Shown here: positions 59,574 through 64,000 of the stretch, one piece after another
Layout: each line of letters starts with the position of its first letter
How positions within the stretch are numbered: the first letter of the stretch is position 1
From: Massilia niastensis DSM 21313
Lineage (GTDB): Bacteria > Pseudomonadota > Gammaproteobacteria > Burkholderiales > Burkholderiaceae_D
Direction of reading: 5' to 3'
Assembly (NCBI RefSeq): GCF_000382345.1
Contig: NZ_KB908086.1
Location: 62,001 to 126,000 of the forward strand
Length of the DNA stretch: 64,000 bases
The notes under the pieces: model-generated
The model's input: the letters and a program-made list of their open reading frames with translations, nothing else
What the model was told of the DNA's origin: nothing
The model's database searches: none
Program-made: the position numbers and the translations under genes

Positions 59574-59580
59574 TTTGAAT
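59564..59580. promoter_or_regulatory. ATTCAAA-N3-TTTGAAT operator 2 (before yceI), overlapping the lysR stop
   Basis: ATTCAAATAATTTGAAT; the central TAA is the LysR stop codon. Same arms as 58580-58596. It is 114 bases before the YceI start, so a promoter for yceI may lie in the interval. The repeat at both ends of the gene argues for one regulator binding both. Confidence 0.6.
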
Positions 59581-59693
59581 GCTGCCGTCGGAAATCTTGC
59601 GTGGCCGTCGGGGAAACGCGGCGGATAATGCCGCTTCGCCGCGCCGACGGACCATGCCTGCCGGCCCAACCATCCACTACACGGACATCCAGA

Positions 59694-60260
59694 ATGAAAA
59701 AACTGACCGCCTTCCTGCTGGCCGCCGGCGTCTCGCTGAGCGCAGCCGCCGCCCCGGAAACCTATGTCATCGACGGCACCCACACCCTGCCGCGCTTCGA
59801 GTACAGCCACTTCGGCTACTCGAACCAGGTCAGCCGCTTCGACAAGACCAGCGGCAAGATCGTGCTGGACCGTGCGGCCAAGAGCGGCTCGGTCGACGTC
59901 GTGATCGACACCACCAGCATCAACACCGGCTTCCCGGTCTTCAATGGCCACATCCAGGGTGAAGACTTCCTCGACACCAAGAAGTTCCCGAGCATCACCT
60001 TCAAGTCGAACAAGCTGAATTTCAACGGCGACAAGCTGGCTTCGGTCGACGGCAACCTGACCATCAAGGGCGTGACCAAGCCGGTGCGCCTGGATGTCAC
60101 CTCGTTCCAGTGCATGGCGCACCCGCTGCTGAAGAAGGATGCCTGCGGCGCGAATGCGGTGGCCACGATCAAGCGCAGCGAGTTCAACGCCGGCAAATAC
60201 GCTCCCTACGTGGGCGACGACCTGACCCTGACCATCCCGGTCGAAGCGGTCAAGGAGTAA
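59694..60260 (+). CDS. YceI-family periplasmic lipid-binding protein
   Basis: A 188-residue YceI protein with a signal to about 19 (SAAAA). YVIDGTHTLPRFEYSHFGYS (about 23-43), a calycin-like barrel, HIQGEDFLDTKKFPSITF near 86-104 and VKGVTKPVRLDV-like TIKGVTKPVRLDVT near 122-135 are characteristic. Members bind polyisoprenoid lipids in the periplasm and respond to base or acid stress. AGAATG spacing; ATG 59694 gives a normal signal peptide. Confidence 0.92.
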   Translation: MKKLTAFLLAAGVSLSAAAAPETYVIDGTHTLPRFEYSHFGYSNQVSRFDKTSGKIVLDRAAKSGSVDVVIDTTSINTGFPVFNGHIQGEDFLDTKKFPSITFKSNKLNFNGDKLASVDGNLTIKGVTKPVRLDVTSFQCMAHPLLKKDACGANAVATIKRSEFNAGKYAPYVGDDLTLTIPVEAVKE

Positions 60261-60290
60261 GTCCCACCCGGCGCAGTAATGCCGTTCAGT

Positions 60291-60325
60291 CGGTAGCGTG
60301 GGCGGATTCTCCGCCCGCGCTACCG
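60291..60325. terminator. Long hairpin between convergent yceI and MAPEG genes
   Basis: CGGTAGCGTGGGCGGA and TCCGCCCGCGCTACCG pair over 16 bases with one mismatch, loop TTC. The MAPEG stop codon is inside the right arm. No T tract on either side. Probable bidirectional terminator. Confidence 0.55.
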
Positions 60326-60712
60326 CAGGATCGCCACCAGCACCATCGCCAGTCCCGCCACCGACACGCTCCACACGAGCGTGCGCAGCACCGGAATCCC
60401 GGCCGCATACAGCGGCACGTAGACGATCCGCGCCAGCAGGTACAGCCAGCAGCCCCACCGGGTCAGGTCGCCCTCGCGGCCGCCGACATGGGCGATCAGC
60501 ACCGCCGCCGCGAACAGCGGCAGGGTCTCGAACAGGTTGGCCTGGGCGCGCTGCAGGCGCGCCGTGACCGCGCCCGCCGGCGGCGCGTGGCCGTCGCGCG
60601 CGCCCACGTTGTAGTCCAGGCCCGTCTCCTTGCTGCGCAAGGTCGCCGGCAGCAGGATCTGGACGATCGCCAGCACCAGCGTCCATCCAAGTAGTGTCAG
60701 TTCGGTGCTCAT
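60320..60712 (-). CDS. MAPEG-family membrane protein
   Basis: A 130-residue four-helix membrane protein of the MAPEG/eicosanoid-glutathione family: ETGLDYNVGARD, RAQANLFETLPLFAAAVL near 54-71 (the conserved helix with Arg, Asn and Glu), and RIVYVPLYAAG near 95. Bacterial members are thought to be glutathione-dependent transferases or peroxidases; function here is unknown. It starts with ATG 60712. Confidence 0.85.
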   Translation of the reverse strand: MSTELTLLGWTLVLAIVQILLPATLRSKETGLDYNVGARDGHAPPAGAVTARLQRAQANLFETLPLFAAAVLIAHVGGREGDLTRWGCWLYLLARIVYVPLYAAGIPVLRTLVWSVSVAGLAMVLVAILR

Positions 60713-60800
60713 CGCTTTCCCTTCGGTTGTCGTTTCGCCAGACTGCACGGCGATGATACGACGGCCCGCTCTGCCGCGGAACGCTTTTCTCGACAGCGTA

Positions 60801-62024
60801 TCAGTCCGGCTCCAGCCCGAGCAGGTCGGCGCGCGGCCGCCCCCATCGGGGCAGCGGCGCCGGGCATGGCTGCCCCGCGCGTTCGGCATAGGGCAGGCTG
60901 GAGAAGTTCGCCTCACCCGGGCGGCTGTAGCGGACATCGGTGGCGATCCCGCCGGCCAGGTAGGGTACGCGGGCGAAGCGCAGCCAGGCGTCGAAGTGGC
61001 AGTTGTCGCGCTGGAGGGCGCGCAACTGCGCCAGGCTGCCGCCGGTGTGCGCATTCCAGGCCAGCGCGGCCGGCCCGGCTGCGCCGCCGCCGAAGCGCGC
61101 CGGGCAGTGCGCGACCGGGTTCAGGCCGGGCGCCAGGCTCAGCACGCCGAGCCGCACCGCATAGCTGCCCTTGCGGCCATCGTCGCTGACGGTGGCGAAA
61201 GCCCAGCACAGCGGGTTGGACGGGAAGGCCGACAGCGGCAGGTCGAGGATGCGGCTGCCGGGGTCGAGCCGGAGCTGGGCCGCGCGCACCTGCGCGCGCG
61301 CTTCGTTGCCGGCGACGGCCTGCACGCCGACGAAGCCCAGACTGGCCGCCAGGGCGGCCAGCAGCCCCGCCGCGGCGCCGCGCAGGCGCGCGGCCAGCGC
61401 CACCGCGCCGCCCAGCAGTCCCAGTCCCAGCAGCGAACCCCATTGCAGGAAGCCCTGCAGCGTGAACAGCACCGGCGCCGCGGCCAGCAGGACCAGCAGC
61501 ACCCGGCGCGGCCGCCCGCCCGGCGCCAGCATGGCCAGCGCGACGCCGAAGCTGCACCAGAACACCGGCTCGATGATGAACACCATGTCGCCGTACAGCC
61601 AGCGCGCATCGAGCGGGTGGAAGGGGTGCAGGCCGTACACGTTCAGGGCGTCCATCGCCAGGTGCAGCAGCATCCCGGCCACGCTGGCGGCGAGCACGCC
61701 CCGGCGCGCCGCGGCGCTGCCGGCCAGCAGCCGGCGCGCGCCCGGCCACAGCAGCCAGAGCAGGGCCAGCAGCAGCGCCACCTGGGGCAGGGCGTACAGC
61801 AGGGTGTGGGTATGGCCGCGGTGGTGCATCAGGTAGCCGAGCGGCTCCGCCAGCAGCGGCGTCAGGAACAGGTCGAGGTCGGGAAAATTGCTGGAAAGTA
61901 GACCGGTGGCGAGCAGGACCCGGCGGCGGGTGCGCGCGCGTTGCGGGTCGGGTTCGGCCGGCAGGGCGCGGTCGGCCAGTTCGCCGAGGGCAAGGCCGAC
62001 CAGGGAATGGGAAAGGTTATCCAT
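60801..62024 (-). CDS. YdjM-type membrane-bound metal-dependent hydrolase
   Basis: A 407-residue inner-membrane protein of the LexA-binding/metal-dependent hydrolase family. N-terminal NLSHSLVGLALGELAD with His6, then LMHHRGHTHTLL near 65-76 (metal ligands), MDALNVYG near 121 and seven or so membrane segments to about 230; a soluble C-terminal region follows. Family function is poorly known. Divergent from the chemoreceptor with a 160-base spacer. Confidence 0.85.
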   Translation of the reverse strand: MDNLSHSLVGLALGELADRALPAEPDPQRARTRRRVLLATGLLSSNFPDLDLFLTPLLAEPLGYLMHHRGHTHTLLYALPQVALLLALLWLLWPGARRLLAGSAAARRGVLAASVAGMLLHLAMDALNVYGLHPFHPLDARWLYGDMVFIIEPVFWCSFGVALAMLAPGGRPRRVLLVLLAAAPVLFTLQGFLQWGSLLGLGLLGGAVALAARLRGAAAGLLAALAASLGFVGVQAVAGNEARAQVRAAQLRLDPGSRILDLPLSAFPSNPLCWAFATVSDDGRKGSYAVRLGVLSLAPGLNPVAHCPARFGGGAAGPAALAWNAHTGGSLAQLRALQRDNCHFDAWLRFARVPYLAGGIATDVRYSRPGEANFSSLPYAERAGQPCPAPLPRWGRPRADLLGLEPD

Positions 62025-62106
62025 TTCGAAATCTTACACTGCCAACAAGTTTTGACGTGCGACAACAAGTTTTTCCTCTCCCTAGCGCACGACTTATCTG
62101 TGCTTT

Positions 62107-62120
62107 TTGATGTAGGTCAA
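62107..62120. promoter_or_regulatory. FNR/Anr-like box TTGATGTAGGTCAA
   Basis: One base from the classical FNR/Anr consensus TTGAT-N4-ATCAA, 65-78 bases before the GTG start of the chemoreceptor and 82-95 before the YdjM-type start on the other strand. Suggests control by oxygen availability. Confidence 0.5.
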
Positions 62121-62184
62121 AAAATTTGTGAATACCCTTCGCTAGAATGCAAAACATTGCTTGTAGGAAAAATAGGAGCCTGTC

Positions 62185-63792
62185 GTGCGTAACAACCAGC
62201 CGGTCACCGGCATCGAGTACCTGTTGAAAGAGGGCCAGTCCATCGTCTCGAAAACCGACGTCAAGGGCCGGATCACCTATGTGAACCCGAGCTTTGTCGA
62301 GGTCAGCGGATTTTCGGAAGCCGAGCTGCTTGGCAAGGCCCACAACCTGGTGCGCCATCCGGACATGCCGCCCGAAGCCTTCGCCGACCTGTGGGACACC
62401 CTGAAGAAGGGCGAGCCCTGGACCGGCCTGGTCAAGAACCGGCGCAAGAACGGCGACTTCTACTGGGTGGTCGCGAACGTGGTGCCGGTCAAGCAGGGCG
62501 GCGAGATTACCGGCTACATGTCGGTGCGCACCGCGCCGACCCGCGAGCAGGTGCGCGCGGCCGCCGAGCTGTACCGCAGGATCCGCGCGGGCGAGGCGAA
62601 GGGCCTGGTGCTCGCGCGCGGCAAGGCGGTGCGCGGCGGCTGGCGCCTGCGCCTGGCCGGCCTGCGCGAACTGCCGCTGACGCGCCGCCTCGGCGTGATG
62701 ATGGGCGCCCAGGCCGCGCTGCTGGGCGGGCTGGGGCTCACGGCCGCCAGCACCGTGTGGCAGGTGCTGGCGGCGCTGGGCGCGGCCGGCACCCTGGTGG
62801 CCTGGGCCGAACTGCACCGCACCATCGCGCGGCCGCTGGCCGACGCCACCGCCAGCGTCCACGCGCTGGCCGGCGGCGACCTGGCCCATCCCTGCGCGGT
62901 CCGGGGCGGCGGCGAGATCGGCCGCCTGCAGCTGGCGCTGCGCCAGCTGAATGTCAACCTGAAGGCGATCGTCGGCGACGTGCGCAGCAATGTCGACTCG
63001 ATCGAGTACGCCGCGCGCGACATCGCGGCCGGTAACGCCGACCTTGCCAGCCGTACCGAGGCGCAGGCGGCCAGCCTGGAACAGACGGCCAGCAGCCTGG
63101 GCCAGATCGCGGCGGCGGCCAGCCGGAATACCGACAGCGCGGAACGCGCCGACACCCTGGTGATAGCCGCTTCCACCGTGGCGGGCCGCGGCGGCGATGC
63201 GGTCGAGCGGGTCGGCAGCACCATGGGCCAGATCAGCGCTTCCGCCACCCGCATCGTGGACATCATCGGCCTGATCGACGGCATCGCCTTCCAGACCAAT
63301 ATCCTGGCCCTGAATGCGGCGGTCGAAGCCGCGCGGGCGGGCGAGCAGGGGCGCGGCTTCGCGGTCGTGGCCGGCGAGGTGCGCAGCCTGGCGCAGCGCT
63401 CGGCCACGGCGGCCAGGGAAATCAAGGTCCTGATCGACGCCTCGGTCGGGCAGGTCGGGGAGGGCAGCGCCCTGGTGGTCGACGCCGGCCAGACCATGCG
63501 CGAGGTGGTGGCGTCGGTCCGCGACGCCGCCGCCATCATGGGAAAAATCACAGGCGCCAGCCGCGAGCAGGGACAGAGTATCGCCCAGGTCAACGACGCC
63601 ATGGCCCAGCTCGACGCGATCACCCGCCAGAATGCCGCCCTGGTCGAGGAAGCGGCGGCGGCTTCCGGCAATGTGGCGGACGAGGCGGCCCGCCTGGTGC
63701 AGGCCCTGTCCGTGTTCAAGTTCCACGATGGCCAGGGCGGGCGCCGGCCTTCGCCTGCATCCGCGCTGGCGCTGGCCGGCAGCCGGCACTGA
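62185..63792 (+). CDS. Aer-like PAS-containing methyl-accepting chemotaxis protein
   Basis: A 535-residue chemoreceptor. An N-terminal PAS domain (about 10-115; [19 protein letters not shown] and [10 protein letters not shown] match the flavin-binding Aer type), two close membrane segments (about 165-215), a HAMP region to about 270 and the signalling domain, whose tip has [20 protein letters not shown] (about 359-378). No periplasmic sensor. By family it senses redox or oxygen through FAD. GTG start with AGGAG. Confidence 0.92.
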   Translation: MRNNQPVTGIEYLLKEGQSIVSKTDVKGRITYVNPSFVEVSGFSEAELLGKAHNLVRHPDMPPEAFADLWDTLKKGEPWTGLVKNRRKNGDFYWVVANVVPVKQGGEITGYMSVRTAPTREQVRAAAELYRRIRAGEAKGLVLARGKAVRGGWRLRLAGLRELPLTRRLGVMMGAQAALLGGLGLTAASTVWQVLAALGAAGTLVAWAELHRTIARPLADATASVHALAGGDLAHPCAVRGGGEIGRLQLALRQLNVNLKAIVGDVRSNVDSIEYAARDIAAGNADLASRTEAQAASLEQTASSLGQIAAAASRNTDSAERADTLVIAASTVAGRGGDAVERVGSTMGQISASATRIVDIIGLIDGIAFQTNILALNAAVEAARAGEQGRGFAVVAGEVRSLAQRSATAAREIKVLIDASVGQVGEGSALVVDAGQTMREVVASVRDAAAIMGKITGASREQGQSIAQVNDAMAQLDAITRQNAALVEEAAAASGNVADEAARLVQALSVFKFHDGQGGRRPSPASALALAGSRH

Positions 63793-63806
63793 TCAGGCCC
63801 GGGACC

Positions 63807-64000
63807 TCATGTCTGCGACGCCGCCAGGAAGGGCAAGGCGCGCGCAAGCAGCAGTTCGGGCGCTTCCTCGGGGATGTAGTGACCGCAGGGCAGCGCTTCG
63901 CCCTCGACATCCTGGGCCAGATGACGCCATTCACGCAGGGGAGCGAAGCAGCGATGCACCACGCCCTGCGCTCCCCACAGGACGAGCAGGGGCATCGGCA
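63807..64000 (-). CDS. Alpha/beta hydrolase, C-terminal fragment
   Basis: Only the last 64 codons are here; the start lies beyond the right edge. The piece reads MPLLVLWGAQGVVHR (acid strand), then LPCGHYIPEEAPELLLARAL, which matches the catalytic-His loop and final helix of haloacetate-dehalogenase-like alpha/beta hydrolases. Convergent with the chemoreceptor after a 14-base spacer. Substrate not deducible. Confidence 0.7.
   Translation of the reverse strand, partial: PMPLLVLWGAQGVVHRCFAPLREWRHLAQDVEGEALPCGHYIPEEAPELLLARALPFLAASQT

Noticed and set aside
1..64000. CRISPR arrays, tRNA/rRNA genes, integrases or phage genes
   Set aside because: None seen: no regularly spaced repeats and no recognisable structural RNA or recombinase on either strand.

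Overview
The window is a GC-rich chromosomal segment of a Gram-negative betaproteobacterium. The pairs of tripartite tricarboxylate transporters with Bug-type binding proteins, the neisserial-type porins, the many LysR/MarR regulators and the bufferin genes all fit Burkholderiales. My best guess is Oxalobacteraceae, of Massilia/Telluria type; this is inference from gene content, since there is no rRNA or marker gene here. No tRNA, rRNA, CRISPR array, prophage or intact insertion sequence was seen.

Region by region. (1) 1-7950: redox and detoxification genes under MarR and LysR regulators: a partial siderophore reductase, a Cys-rich MarR with a redoxin/amidotransferase/thioredoxin-like operon, an isochorismatase-type hydrolase, an SDR, two divergent LysR genes, and a flavodoxin plus NTF2-like pair. 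(2) 7984-14352: a 235-bp MITE-like element, a dehalogenase-like hydrolase divergent from a CGNR regulator, an SDR/DsbA/exported-crotonase operon, and an MFS pump divergent from an HxlR regulator. (3) 14376-20644: an extended bufferin (copper-binding RiPP) locus on the minus strand with two precursor classes (BufA1, BufA2), one maturase pair (BufB/BufC), a DoxX protein and three exported alpha/beta-hydrolase-like proteins. (4) 20694-30452: OhrR/Ohr peroxide defence, an RND efflux operon, the second MITE copy, a two-component system and a possible 44-residue exported peptide. (5) 30660-36779: hypothetical exported proteins, then dadA-alr with a divergent Lrp regulator, and an orphan winged-helix protein. 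(6) 36979-51812: two mirror-image operons, each with an RraA-family aldolase, TctC, porin, TctB and TctA, flanking a LysR and an IclR gene. (7) 51849-64000: tautomerase, nitronate monooxygenase, flavin reductase, thiolase/MarR, a PAS-GGDEF-EAL protein, LysR/YceI, MAPEG, a YdjM-like membrane protein and an Aer-like chemoreceptor.

The most notable structure is in the non-coding DNA. Four promoters spread over 45 kb (before the flavodoxin, the SDR operon, the tautomerase and the nitronate monooxygenase) share a TTACAT-N3-GTATC box placed 58-59 bases upstream of a TATA(G/C)T -10 element. This is the geometry expected of one LysR-type activator and implies a small electrophile/redox regulon. Other repeated operator pairs link regulators to targets: AGGAGTCCT (MarR), ATCGCATGCGAT (OhrR, also in front of the bufferin cluster) and ATTCAAA-N3-TTTGAAT (LysR/YceI). 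The bufferin cluster, with its nucleophile-less exported hydrolases, and the mirrored tricarboxylate/aldolase operons are the two gene systems most worth following up.
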